The notes below the pieces were generated by a model. That model searched no databases. It was not told where the DNA came from and saw only the letters and a program-made list of their open reading frames with translations. DNA of 64,000 nt from Deltaproteobacteria bacterium. Its GTDB lineage: Bacteria; Myxococcota; Kuafuiibacteriia; Kuafuiibacteriales; Kuafuiibacteriaceae. Where the stretch lies: the NCBI GenBank assembly GCA_016703535.1, contig JADJBV010000001.1, positions 1,178,001-1,242,000 on the forward strand. The letters run 5' to 3'. Positions 25,858-34,773 of this stretch are shown piece after piece. Made by a program: the position numbers and the translations under genes. The first letter of the stretch is position 1. Each line of letters begins with the position of its first letter.

Positions 25858-27048
25858 ATGCCCATCGAACTCAAGGTTCCCTCCGCTGGTGAGTCGATCA
25901 CCGAAGTGACCATCGTCGAATGGCTGAAGGCCGAAGGGGCCTTCGCCAAACCCGACGAAACCGTCGCGGTCATCGAGACCGACAAGGCCAACGTCGAGGT
26001 CGTCGCCCCCACCGCCGGCCGGATCTCTCGGATCCTGAAGAACGCCGGTGCGGTCGCCACCGTCGGTGAGGTCATCGGTTATCTCGAGCCGGGCCCGGCC
26101 GGCGCCGAAGCCCCGGTCGCCGCCGCCGCTCCGGTCGCGCCGCCCAAAGCCGTGGCTGCTCCCGCGCCTGTCGCCGCCCCCAGCCCGCCGGCCGCCGTGG
26201 CCCCCAAGGCCGAGGCTCCGATCTTGCGCGCGCCGCCATCGATGCGCCGAGAGCTCCGGGAGAAGGGGATCGATCCCAGCACCGTCGCCAACGGCCGCTT
26301 GACCCACGCCGACGGCCTGCGGGCCGAGATCGTCCCCGAAGGTGGCCAACGGAACGAAGAGCGGGTGCCGATGACCAAACTTCGGCAGCGGATCGCCGAA
26401 CGCCTGGTCCACTCCCAAACCACCGCCGCCTTGTTGACCACCTTCAACGAGGTCGACATGGGCGCGGTGATGGCCCTACGCGCTCAATACCAAGATGAGT
26501 TCGTGAAACGTCACGGCGTCAAGTTGGGCTTCATGAGCTTCTTCGTGAAGGCCGCGGTCGAGGCCCTCAAGGAGCAGCCGGCGATCAACGCCGAGATCCA
26601 GGGCACCGACATCGTCTACAAAAACTACTACGACATCGGCGTAGCGGTCGGCGGGGGCCGGGGGCTGGTGGTGCCGGTCCTGCGCAACGCCGAACGCAAG
26701 AGCTTCGCCCAGATCGAAAAAGACATCGCCGACTTTGGAGCTCGGGCCAAAGACAACAAGCTCAAGCCCGAAGAGCTCCAAGGCGGGACCTTCACCATCA
26801 GCAACGGCGGCATCTACGGCTCCTTGATGTCCACGCCGATCATCAACCCGCCTCAAAGCGGCATCTTGGGCATGCACGCGATCCAAGATCGGCCGGTGGT
26901 GCGGAACGGCCAAGTGGTGGTGGCCAAGATGATGTACCTGGCTCTCACCTATGACCACCGCCTGGTCGACGGGCGAGAGGCCGTGACCTTCCTGGTGCAA
27001 ATCAAGAACCTGGTGGAGAATCCGACCCGCATCCTGCTCGAGGTATGA
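25858..27048 (+). CDS. sucB: dihydrolipoyllysine succinyltransferase (E2 of 2-oxoglutarate dehydrogenase)
   Basis: The 396-residue product has the E2 order: a lipoyl domain (1-80) with the modified lysine K43 in ETDKANVEV, an Ala/Pro-rich linker, a peripheral-subunit-binding segment (about 122-155, PSMRRELREKGID) and a catalytic domain (165-396). The catalytic motif YDHRLVDGREA gives H367 and D371. It transfers succinyl from lipoyl to CoA. The length is close to that of E. coli SucB (405). It follows sucA by 21 bases and its stop overlaps the next gene by 4 bases. No lipoamide dehydrogenase (E3) gene lies in the window. Confidence 0.95.
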   Translation: MPIELKVPSAGESITEVTIVEWLKAEGAFAKPDETVAVIETDKANVEVVAPTAGRISRILKNAGAVATVGEVIGYLEPGPAGAEAPVAAAAPVAPPKAVAAPAPVAAPSPPAAVAPKAEAPILRAPPSMRRELREKGIDPSTVANGRLTHADGLRAEIVPEGGQRNEERVPMTKLRQRIAERLVHSQTTAALLTTFNEVDMGAVMALRAQYQDEFVKRHGVKLGFMSFFVKAAVEALKEQPAINAEIQGTDIVYKNYYDIGVAVGGGRGLVVPVLRNAERKSFAQIEKDIADFGARAKDNKLKPEELQGGTFTISNGGIYGSLMSTPIINPPQSGILGMHAIQDRPVVRNGQVVVAKMMYLALTYDHRLVDGREAVTFLVQIKNLVENPTRILLEV

Positions 27049-28646
27049 CCGCGACCGCCGCCGCAGCCCCCACCGCCCACTCCCGCTGTGGCCGCCACCC
27101 GATCGCCCGGGCGGCTTGGCGTTGTCAGGGCTGCGAAAAAAACCTCTGCCCCAAGTGCGCCGCGAAGAAGGTCCTGCAGCGCGGGGGGGACGCGGTGATC
27201 TGCGTGGCCTGCGGTGGCCTCGGCGTGCCCCTGACCCGGCCCCGGGCCGTGACCAAGTGGTGGGAGATGTTGCCGGCTTTTGGTCAGGCGATCTTCTCCT
27301 TCACCGGCGCCGTGCAGATCCTCGCGGTCGCGTTGGTGTTGTGGCTCTTCGACTTCATCCCCTTCTTCTTTGGGTGGCTGCTGACCTCCTTCGTGTTCCT
27401 CAGTTACTTCTTTCGGGTCGTCTCCTCCTTCGCCCAAGGGGCCGAAAAACTCCCCGACCCCGATGACTTCTTGGGGTTGGGTTCGATCCTCAGCCCGCCC
27501 CTCCGCTTTTTGGCGGCCAGCTTGGCGTTGTGGCTGCCGCCGCTGCTTTGGCTGATCTTCGGGGTCGGCCTGCACGCCTTCGCTGAGGAGGGCCCCGACG
27601 TCTTTTCAGGCCCGATCTTCATCTTGTTGCTGGTCGGGGGCCTGGCCTACTTCCCCGGCGCTTTGATCACCGCCGCGGTCTCCGAGTCGATCTTGGCGGT
27701 GCTGAACCCGCTGATCACGCTGCGGATGATCGCCCGGATCCCAGGCCAATATTTGGCCACCGCGATCACCGCGGGTGCCCTGACCGGCGTGCACTACCTG
27801 ATCACTGGCTTCCTCCACGCCATGGCCGAAAAGGTCTACGTGCCGCTGTTGGGCTCGTTCATCTTGACCCTGTTGGGGCTGCCCATCCCCATCCTGACGG
27901 CCATGATCATGGGCCGCTTGATCTATCAAAACGGAGAACACTTCGGGATCTTGCGGCTCGGCGAGGACACGGAGCCCGAGTGGCCCAATGCCAAACCGGA
28001 GGGCTCTTTGGATCGGGTGGAGATCGCCGCTCGCACCCACGCCGCTTTGCCGGCCGCGGTGGAGATTGAAGGGTGGGGTGATGATCAACGGGAGGTGGTG
28101 CCCCCAGTGGTCGAGGCCGAACACCACGGGCTGAACCTCGACTCCTCGGACCTCCCCGACTCGGCCGAGGTTCCACCCCCCGAGGTGGACGCGCCGCCTC
28201 TGCTCGCCGTCGACGCCGAGGGCTTTACGGTCGGATCCACCGACCTGCCCCCCGAACCGGCGGGCCCCGATCCGCGCTTGATCCAACTGCACGACGCCCT
28301 CGACCTCAACGACTTCCCTCGCTCCATCGACGCGCTCCGCGTCGTCTTGGCGGCTGGGCTTCATCCCCAACTCGAGCCCCGGCTGGAGCTGCGGTTGGCC
28401 AACTTCCTGGAGCGCAGTGGTGACGCCGACGAGGCGGTCCGGGCGTGTCAGCGGGCGGTGAAGGCCGACGCCAAAGGTCCCTTCGCGGCCCGGGCGGTGT
28501 ACACCGCGGCCCGACTGTTGGCGGCCAACTTGAAGGAGCGGCCCCGGGCGGCGGCGATGTACCAATACCTGATCAAGAACTTTCCGCAGGACGAGCTGGC
28601 GATGCGGGCTCAGTCCGAACTTCGCTTCTTGAGCAGCAAAGGCTGA
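27045..28646 (+). CDS. B-box-type zinc finger, polytopic membrane protein with C-terminal TPR-like repeats
   Basis: The 533-residue protein begins with a Cys/His cluster (C15, H18, C27, C30, C35, C38, C53, C56) like the B-box-type zinc fingers found on myxobacterial membrane proteins. Residues 75-310 hold about six hydrophobic helices, resembling YIP1/DUF4013-type membrane domains. An acidic, Pro-rich linker (about 320-415) precedes TPR-like helices at 420-530 (EPRLELRLANFLERSGDADE, AMYQYLIKNFPQDELAM). The function is unknown; zinc finger and TPR both suggest protein binding at the inner membrane. The ATG overlaps the sucB stop (ATGA), so it is translationally coupled to the dehydrogenase genes. 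Confidence 0.65.
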   Translation: MTATAAAAPTAHSRCGRHPIARAAWRCQGCEKNLCPKCAAKKVLQRGGDAVICVACGGLGVPLTRPRAVTKWWEMLPAFGQAIFSFTGAVQILAVALVLWLFDFIPFFFGWLLTSFVFLSYFFRVVSSFAQGAEKLPDPDDFLGLGSILSPPLRFLAASLALWLPPLLWLIFGVGLHAFAEEGPDVFSGPIFILLLVGGLAYFPGALITAAVSESILAVLNPLITLRMIARIPGQYLATAITAGALTGVHYLITGFLHAMAEKVYVPLLGSFILTLLGLPIPILTAMIMGRLIYQNGEHFGILRLGEDTEPEWPNAKPEGSLDRVEIAARTHAALPAAVEIEGWGDDQREVVPPVVEAEHHGLNLDSSDLPDSAEVPPPEVDAPPLLAVDAEGFTVGSTDLPPEPAGPDPRLIQLHDALDLNDFPRSIDALRVVLAAGLHPQLEPRLELRLANFLERSGDADEAVRACQRAVKADAKGPFAARAVYTAARLLAANLKERPRAAAMYQYLIKNFPQDELAMRAQSELRFLSSKG

Positions 28647-28689
28647 CACCTCTCCTTCTCCCTCGATCCGGCCCACAAAAATCGATCGT

Positions 28690-28810
28690 GATCCAGATCG
28701 TGATCGTGATCGTGATCGTGGCCGTGGCCGTGGCCGTGAACGACCCACCCGCTTCGGCGAGGCTCGCGCTTGAAGTGTTGGTTCGGCCACGGCCACGATC
28801 ACGATCACGG
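28690..28810. repeat. hexanucleotide repeats forming a 25-bp inverted repeat
   Basis: The left part is a run of GATCGT units (four in a row from 28696) followed by three GGCCGT units up to about 28737. Bases 28705-28729 are exactly complementary to 28785-28809, giving a perfect 25-bp inverted repeat with a 55-base spacer. It lies in the 192-base gap between two convergent genes, where a bidirectional terminator or mRNA-protecting hairpin would be expected. No T-tract is present. The low-complexity make-up could also reflect slippage. Confidence 0.8.
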
Positions 28811-28838
28811 AGTTTGGAAGAGGTTGTTTTTTGGGAGG

Positions 28839-29507
28839 TTAGGTGAGGCGGCCGGGCTGAGGTCGGGCCAAAAGTGCGGCCAGGTGATCGGGCCGAGGAT
28901 CGAGGCCTCGTTCCAAGTAGTCGAGGAGGAGCGGCAGTCGGTCGTGGCCGAAGAAGAGCAGGCCGTCGATCGCGAAGGTGGGGACCCCAAATCCCCCGGC
29001 CTCCAGCAGCGCCTCGGTGTTCTGCTTCAACTGTTGGCGGTGTTCTTTGGTGGTCGCGGCCTCCTCCGGATCTTGATCGAGGCCCAGCTCCGAAAGACAC
29101 GCCCGCAACACTGAAAGATCCTCCAGGCTCTGCCCTTCACCCCATGCGGCTCGGAAATAACGGGCGCTCAAGCGCAGGCGCACCTGCGGATCATCGAAGG
29201 CCACCACCGAACGCAGCGCGTAGATCGAGTTGAAGGGGTGGGTGGGCGGCCCCACCAGGGGGAGGTCGTAAGCGGACGCCAACAACAACACGTCTTGGAG
29301 ACCGTGGCGCCGCCGGGCGGGGATCTCGCCGGGGCCTTTGACCCCCAACCGAGCCAGGATGGTGCCGAACACCACGGGGCGCGGGTCGAGGACCAGGCTC
29401 TGATACCGGGCCTCTCGGGCCAGGAGTTGGCTGGCCAGGTAGCTATAGGGGGAGAGGAAATCGAAGTAGAACCGGACCGGACGGGGGGACATGGGCTGCC
29501 GTTTCAT
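28839..29507 (-). CDS. 2-hydroxychromene-2-carboxylate isomerase-like (DsbA-fold) protein
   Basis: The 222-residue product matches the HCCA isomerase/kappa-class GST branch of the DsbA fold. It starts with VRFYFDFLSPYSYLAS, where the Ser in the SPYS motif replaces the DsbA cysteines as glutathione-contacting residue. It has the family's HPFNSIYALR region near 105 and ends with GGFGVPTFAIDGLLFFGHDRL, the cis-proline loop and substrate-facing segment. Such enzymes are glutathione-dependent isomerases of aromatic catabolism, but many homologues lack an assigned substrate. An alternative ATG at 29492 would shorten it by five residues. No catabolic genes are next to it. Confidence 0.85.
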   Translation of the reverse strand: MKRQPMSPRPVRFYFDFLSPYSYLASQLLAREARYQSLVLDPRPVVFGTILARLGVKGPGEIPARRRHGLQDVLLLASAYDLPLVGPPTHPFNSIYALRSVVAFDDPQVRLRLSARYFRAAWGEGQSLEDLSVLRACLSELGLDQDPEEAATTKEHRQQLKQNTEALLEAGGFGVPTFAIDGLLFFGHDRLPLLLDYLERGLDPRPDHLAALLARPQPGRLT

Positions 29508-29629
29508 GCCGGAGCCCTACCCAGTCGGGCAAGTGAGGCGCCTTTGGCGAGTGTTTCCAATGGGTTACGATTGACCTTGGCGTCTGGGGATTCCACGGAT
29601 TAGTTTAGGCCTTCGTCGGGAGTCCCCGA

Positions 29630-31684
29630 ATGGTTGTTCGCCTTGTTTCTCAGTCCGAGAAGGACGCCCTCCCGGACCGGATCCTCGACGCCCTCGACGT
29701 GGCGGTCTTCCTCTGGCACCTGCCCGACGCCACGCAGCCGCACACCTTGCGTTTGAAGCGGACCAACCCCAAAGCCCGGCAGCTGGCGCCCGTCGAACTG
29801 GCCGGGCGAGAGGGGATGTTGTTCGTCGAGCTCTATCCGGACTTGGACCTCACCTACGTGGAGAAGATGGCGGAGGTGATCCGCACCGGCGAGCCGGCCG
29901 ATCTGGGCACCATGGCCAATGATCGGGGCGGGCCGGATCTCTGGGTGCGCCTGCTGCGCTTGGATGAGGAGCACCTGATCAGCCTGGTGATCGACGTGAC
30001 CGAAGAGCGGGCCCGGGTCCGCAAGATCCAGGACGACGGCGTCTTCCTCGACTCGGTGATCGAGAACCTGCCGGCGATGGTCTTCGTCAAAGACGCCCGG
30101 GACCTTCGCTTCGAGCGCTTCAATCGTGCCGGGGAAGAACTTTTGGGTCTGGACCGGGCCGCGCTGCTCGGCCGCAACGACTACGACCTGTTCCCGCCGG
30201 CCCAGGCCGACTTCTTCACGCAGAAGGATCGGGAGGTCCTCACCCGGGGTGAGGTGTTGGACATCGTCGAAGAGCCGATCTCGACGCCGACGGGCGAACG
30301 ATGGCTCCACACCAAGAAGATCCCGATCCGCGACGCCTCGGGGCGCCCCAAATATTTGTTGGGCATCTCGATGGACGTCACCGAACGCCGGGCCGCCGCC
30401 GAAAGTCTACGCCAGGCCAATGAGGCCTTGGAGCGCCGGGTCGAGGCCCGCACGATCGAACTCTCCTTGGCCAACGCCGCCTTGCGCCAGCAGATCACCG
30501 ATCGCGAAAAGGCCGAGGCCACCTTGCGTCAACGGGACGATCAACTCCGGCAAGCCCAGAAGATGGAGGCGGTGGGGCGGTTGGCGGGCGGGATCGCCCA
30601 CGACTTCAACAACCTCCTGTCGGTCGTGCTCAGCTACTCCGCCTTGATGTTGGAGGACCTGGGGCCGACCGGTCGTGGCCGGGAGGACCTGGAGCAGATC
30701 CAGCTGGCCGGGCAGCGGGCCGCCGAGTGGACCCGCCAGCTCTTGGCCTTCAGCCGCCAGCAGCGCCTCGCGCCCCGGGAACTTTCGCTCAACGAGATCG
30801 TCGCCGGCATGGAGAAGATGATCCGCCGCTTGATCGGTGAAGACGTGGAGCTGGTGGTGTCGTTGGCGCCTGAGCTGGATCCGGTCCTGGTCGACGGCGG
30901 CCAGCTGGAGCAGGTGTTGATGAACCTGGTGATCAACGCCCGGGACGCGATGCCCGGCGGCGGGCGGCTGACCATCGAGACCGCCCGGGCAGACTTCAGC
31001 GCTGGCTCCGGGCGCCTCAGCCCAGGTTCTCCGCTTGGGCCTTGTTCGATGTTGTCGGTCAGCGACACCGGCCACGGGATGGACGAGGAGGTCAAAGCCC
31101 GGGTGTTCGAGCCCTTCTTCACCACCAAAGACATCGGCAAGGGCACTGGCCTCGGGCTCTCGATGGTCCACGGGATCGTCGAGCAGAGTGGTGGCACGGT
31201 GTTGGTCGAAAGCGAGCCGGGGCGGGGCTCCACCTTCCGGCTGTTTTTGCCCCGGTCGCCGGGCGAGCCCAAAGAGATCACCGCCGATCTGGTGATGCCG
31301 GCCTCGGTGGACGGCGAAACGCTGCTTTTGGTCGAAGATGAGGACCAGGTGCGGATCTTGGCCCGCAAGATCCTGCGACGGCTCGGCTACCGGGTGTTGG
31401 AGGCCCGGGGCGCGGAAGAGGCGCTGCGGACGGCGGCGGGGGCGCCGCGGGTCGACCTCTTGTTGACCGATGTGGTGATGCCCAAAACCTCGGGGCGGGA
31501 GTTGGCGGCGGTGCTCAAGGATCGCTTCCCGCACCTCAAGGTCTTGTTCATGTCGGGCTACACCGACGACGCGGTGATGCGGCAAGGCGCCTTGCCCGAG
31601 GGCACCGCCTTTTTGCAGAAGCCCCTGACCCCCGACGGCTTGGCCAAAAAGCTGCGAGAGGTGTTGGACGGCACCGCTACCTGA
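29630..31684 (+). CDS. PAS-domain hybrid sensor histidine kinase with receiver domain
   Basis: The 684-residue protein has no membrane segment, so it is probably a soluble sensor. Residues 15-125 form a divergent PAS-like domain and 135-265 a clear PAS/PAC domain (FVKDARDLRFERFNRAG, YLLGISMDVTERRAAAE). A coiled-coil linker follows, then the HisKA domain with the phosphorylated H324 in GGIAHDFNNLLSV. The ATPase domain has the N box VINARDAMPGG, the G1 box DTGHGM and FEPFFTTKDIGKGTGLGLSM. The C-terminal receiver (about 560-680) has the acceptor D614 in LLLTDVVMP and K642-P near the end. It belongs to the NtrB-like hybrid group; the input signal is unknown. The stop overlaps the convergent yggT gene by 8 bases. 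Confidence 0.93.
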   Translation: MVVRLVSQSEKDALPDRILDALDVAVFLWHLPDATQPHTLRLKRTNPKARQLAPVELAGREGMLFVELYPDLDLTYVEKMAEVIRTGEPADLGTMANDRGGPDLWVRLLRLDEEHLISLVIDVTEERARVRKIQDDGVFLDSVIENLPAMVFVKDARDLRFERFNRAGEELLGLDRAALLGRNDYDLFPPAQADFFTQKDREVLTRGEVLDIVEEPISTPTGERWLHTKKIPIRDASGRPKYLLGISMDVTERRAAAESLRQANEALERRVEARTIELSLANAALRQQITDREKAEATLRQRDDQLRQAQKMEAVGRLAGGIAHDFNNLLSVVLSYSALMLEDLGPTGRGREDLEQIQLAGQRAAEWTRQLLAFSRQQRLAPRELSLNEIVAGMEKMIRRLIGEDVELVVSLAPELDPVLVDGGQLEQVLMNLVINARDAMPGGGRLTIETARADFSAGSGRLSPGSPLGPCSMLSVSDTGHGMDEEVKARVFEPFFTTKDIGKGTGLGLSMVHGIVEQSGGTVLVESEPGRGSTFRLFLPRSPGEPKEITADLVMPASVDGETLLLVEDEDQVRILARKILRRLGYRVLEARGAEEALRTAAGAPRVDLLLTDVVMPKTSGRELAAVLKDRFPHLKVLFMSGYTDDAVMRQGALPEGTAFLQKPLTPDGLAKKLREVLDGTAT

Positions 31685-31910
31685 GGGCTTGGGCCAGGAG
31701 CTGCAGGCCAAACAAGAGGGCGAGGGGCGCCAGGTCGAAGCCCCCCATCTTTTCGGGCGGGATCAACTTGCGGATCGGCGTGTAGATCGGCTCCAGCAGG
31801 GGACCGGTCAGGTTCCGGGGGAACTTCTCTCGGGGGACGAACCAGCTCAGGATCGCGTCGGCGATCACCAAGAACCCCAGGCCCCGGAGCAGCAAGAACA
31901 AAAATTCCAT
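31677..31910 (-). CDS. yggT: YggT family membrane protein
   Basis: This 77-residue protein starts at the ATG at 31910, where the family's hydrophobic first helix begins (MEFLFLLLRGLGFLVIADAI). It has two membrane helices and the YggT central motif, LSWFVPREKFPRNL then GPLLEPIYTPIRKLIPPEKMGGFDLAPLA. YggT proteins have roles linked to osmotic balance, cell division or envelope assembly, without an agreed biochemical function. An in-frame upstream start at 31979 would add 23 hydrophilic residues that do not fit the family. Confidence 0.87.
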   Translation of the reverse strand: MEFLFLLLRGLGFLVIADAILSWFVPREKFPRNLTGPLLEPIYTPIRKLIPPEKMGGFDLAPLALLFGLQLLAQALR

Positions 31911-32019
31911 CGTTGACTCCAACCCCTGGGGGAGGCCCGGGCATTCCTCCGAAGAGATCCCCCCGGGGGGCTTCCTCACCCTGGGGTTTGAGCTTCCCCT
32001 GCATTATGCTGCGCCGCCG

Positions 32020-32721
32020 ATGTTGCAGGCCGGACAACGGGCGGTGGTGACCGGGGCCAGCAGTGGCCTGGGGCGGGCCTTGGCCTTGGCCTTGGCGAAG
32101 CGGGGTTTGGTGATCCATGCCTTCTCCCGCCGGCCCGCGGAGCTCGCGGTTTTGGCCGCCGAAGTCGGGCCTCAGCTGGTGCCGGTGGAGGTCGACCTCC
32201 TCGACGAAGGCCAGGCCCGGACCATCTGCGCCGCGATCCCGGGGCCGATCGACCTGCTGGTCCACGGCGCCGGTATGGTCGAGTTGGGTCCGGTCGCCCA
32301 GGCGCCGGTCGCGGATCTCGACGCCCAATATCAGCTCAACCTGCGGGTCCCTTTTTGGCTGACCCAGCTCTTTTTGCCCCAGCTGATCGCTAGGCAAGGG
32401 CAGGTGGTCTTCCTCAACTCCGGCGCTGGGCTGACGGCCCGGGGCGGTTGGTCCCAATACGCGATGACCAAGTTTGGCCTCAAGGCCTTGGCCGACGCGC
32501 TCCGGGAAGAGGTCAAACCTCTGGGCGTGCGGGTGATGAGCGTCTATCCGGGGCGCGCCGCGACGCCGATGCAAGAGCGGGTGCGGCGCTTGGAAGGCCA
32601 GCCCTATCGAGCCGAAGACTATCTCCAACCCGAAGACGTCGGCCACCTGGTGGTCGAGGCCCTGGCCTTGCCCCGGACCGCCGACGTCATCGATCTCAAC
32701 ATTCGACCGGGACGTGCATGA
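32020..32721 (+). CDS. short-chain dehydrogenase/reductase
   Basis: The 233-residue protein is a classical SDR. The cofactor motif is TGASSGLG (11-18), the structural motif is HGAG (82-85, in place of NNAG) and the catalytic residues are S134, Y147 and K151 (YAMTK). R37-R38 after the second strand favour NADP(H). The substrate is not evident. Its stop overlaps the start of the M3 peptidase gene by 4 bases (ATGA at 32718-32721), so the two are translationally coupled. Confidence 0.9.
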   Translation: MLQAGQRAVVTGASSGLGRALALALAKRGLVIHAFSRRPAELAVLAAEVGPQLVPVEVDLLDEGQARTICAAIPGPIDLLVHGAGMVELGPVAQAPVADLDAQYQLNLRVPFWLTQLFLPQLIARQGQVVFLNSGAGLTARGGWSQYAMTKFGLKALADALREEVKPLGVRVMSVYPGRAATPMQERVRRLEGQPYRAEDYLQPEDVGHLVVEALALPRTADVIDLNIRPGRA

Positions 32722-34760
32722 ACACCGACAATCCTCTCCTCGACCTCAGCCAAGGCCTGCCCTTCGACCGCATCACGGCGGAGCACGTGCGACCCGCCGC
32801 CGAGGTGCTGATCGTCCAGGCCCGGGCCGCCCTCTCGGCGATCAAGACCACCACGGTCCTCGACTACGACTCGGTGTTGGGGCGCCTCGACGCCGCCGCC
32901 GAACCCTTGGAGTTGGCGATGACGGTGGTGGGCCACCTGGAGTCGGTGAAGAGCGCGCCCGATCTGCGGGAGGCCTACAACCAGGTCAAGCCGGAGGTCA
33001 GCGCCTTTTACGCCGGCATCCCGCTGGATCCGGAGTTGTGGCGGGTGCTCAAGGCCTACGCCGCCACGCCCGACGCCCAGGCCCTCACGGGCGCAAAAAA
33101 GCGCTACCTGGAGAAGACCATCGCCGACTTCAAGCGCCACGGCGCGGATCTCGATCAAGCCGGCAAGGCTCGGCTCGAGGCGATCACCCGGGAGTTGGCC
33201 GAGCTCACCGCCAAGTTTGGACAAAACGTGCTCGACTCGACCGTAGGCTTCGAGCTCTACCTCGAGGATCCGGCGCGTTTGGCCGGCCTGCCCGACTCGG
33301 CCAAGGAGGCGGCCCAAGAGAGCGCCGCCCAAAAAGGGAAGACCGGCTATCGCTTTACGCTCCAGGCCCCGAGCGTGATCCCAGTGTTGACCTACCTCGA
33401 CGACGCCGGGGTGCGGGAGCAGGTCTGGCGCGCCTACAACCAGCGGGCGGCCCAAGCGCCTTTCGAAAACCAAGCGCTCACCCTGCGGATCTTGGAGCTG
33501 CGCAAAGAAGAGGCCCAGCTCCTCGGCTTCGCCAACTTCGCCGACTTCGTCCTCGAAGATCGGATGGCCAAAAACGGCGCGGTGGCGGTGGCCTTCATCG
33601 ACGACCTGACCCGCCGCACCCGGCCTGCCTTCGAGAAGGAGAACCAAGAGCTCCTCGCCTATCGTCGGGAGCTGGAGGGCCCACAGGCGCCCGAACTGCG
33701 GCCTTGGGACGTCGGTTATTACGCCGAGAAGTTGCGCCTGGCCCGCTACCAGTTCGACGAAGAAGAGCTGCGGCCCTACTTCGCCTTGGACGCGGTGATG
33801 AGTGGGCTCTTCTCCACCGCCGAACGTCTTTATGGCATCAAGATCCGCTCCAACGATCGGATGAGCACCTGGCACCCGGACGTCCGCTGCTACGACGTCC
33901 TGGATGAGGGGGGTGAACGGCTCGGCTCCTTCTACGCCGACGTCTTCCCGCGGGAGGAAAAGCGGGGTGGGGCCTGGATGAACGGCCTGGTCTCCGGGGT
34001 GTTGCGGGGTGGCCAGGTTTCGCCACACCTGGGCCTGATCTGCGCCAACGTCACGCCGCCGATCGGTGACAAGCCGGCGCTGTTGACCCACGACGAGGTC
34101 TCGACCCTCTTTCACGAGTTCGGGCACCTGCTCCATCACCTCTTGTCCCGGGTCGAGGTCCGGAGTTTGGCCGGCACCAACGTGGCGTGGGACTTCGTGG
34201 AGTTGCCCTCCCAGATCATGGAGAACTGGTGTTGGGAGCGGGCCGCCTTGGACCTCTTCGCCCTCCACCACCAGACCGGCGCGCCCATCCCTGAGCCGCT
34301 CTTTCAGAAGATGACCGCCGCTCGGACCTTCCGGGCCGCCAACCAGATGATGCGGCAGCTGGGCTTTGCGGGCCTCGATCTGTGGCTGCACACCCAATAC
34401 GACCCCGGGCGGGACGGCGATCTGATCCACGCGGCCAAGGCCAAGATGCAGCCCTTCGCGCCCGCGACCTTCCCCGAGGGTTACGCGTTTTTGATGAGCT
34501 TCACCCACTTGTTTTCGAGTGCGGTGGGCTACGCGGCCGGTTACTACTCGTACAAATGGGCCGAGGTCCTGGACGCCGACGCCTTCACTCGCTTTCAGGA
34601 GCGGGGCGTGTTCGATCTCCACACCGGGCGGGCCTTTCGGGACTCGGTCCTGGCCTCCGGCGACGGGGCCGATCCCATGGCTTTGTTCCAGCGCTTTATG
34701 GGTCGCCCGCCAGCCCTAGAGCCGCTGTTGGTGCGATCCGGTCTATTGAATAGATTATGA
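32718..34760 (+). CDS. M3-family oligopeptidase (oligopeptidase A/PrlC type)
   Basis: The 680-residue zinc peptidase has the M3A architecture: a long helical N-terminal half (1-330) and a catalytic half with the zinc motif H466-E-F-G-H470 in LFHEFGHLLHHLLS. The third ligand Glu is in NVAWDFVELPSQIMENW about 28 residues later. The C-terminal segment GYAAGYYSYKWAEVLDADAF is typical of oligopeptidase A and Dcp. The lack of a signal peptide indicates a cytoplasmic enzyme that degrades short peptides, including signal peptide fragments. The start is the ATG overlapping the SDR stop. Confidence 0.93.
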   Translation: MNTDNPLLDLSQGLPFDRITAEHVRPAAEVLIVQARAALSAIKTTTVLDYDSVLGRLDAAAEPLELAMTVVGHLESVKSAPDLREAYNQVKPEVSAFYAGIPLDPELWRVLKAYAATPDAQALTGAKKRYLEKTIADFKRHGADLDQAGKARLEAITRELAELTAKFGQNVLDSTVGFELYLEDPARLAGLPDSAKEAAQESAAQKGKTGYRFTLQAPSVIPVLTYLDDAGVREQVWRAYNQRAAQAPFENQALTLRILELRKEEAQLLGFANFADFVLEDRMAKNGAVAVAFIDDLTRRTRPAFEKENQELLAYRRELEGPQAPELRPWDVGYYAEKLRLARYQFDEEELRPYFALDAVMSGLFSTAERLYGIKIRSNDRMSTWHPDVRCYDVLDEGGERLGSFYADVFPREEKRGGAWMNGLVSGVLRGGQVSPHLGLICANVTPPIGDKPALLTHDEVSTLFHEFGHLLHHLLSRVEVRSLAGTNVAWDFVELPSQIMENWCWERAALDLFALHHQTGAPIPEPLFQKMTAARTFRAANQMMRQLGFAGLDLWLHTQYDPGRDGDLIHAAKAKMQPFAPATFPEGYAFLMSFTHLFSSAVGYAAGYYSYKWAEVLDADAFTRFQERGVFDLHTGRAFRDSVLASGDGADPMALFQRFMGRPPALEPLLVRSGLLNRL

Positions 34761-34773
34761 GAGGGAGCTGACG

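Noticed and set aside
29571..29606. TTGACC followed by AT-rich bases as a sigma-70 promoter for the sensor kinase
   Set aside because: No acceptable -10 box lies at the right distance, so I cannot defend it.
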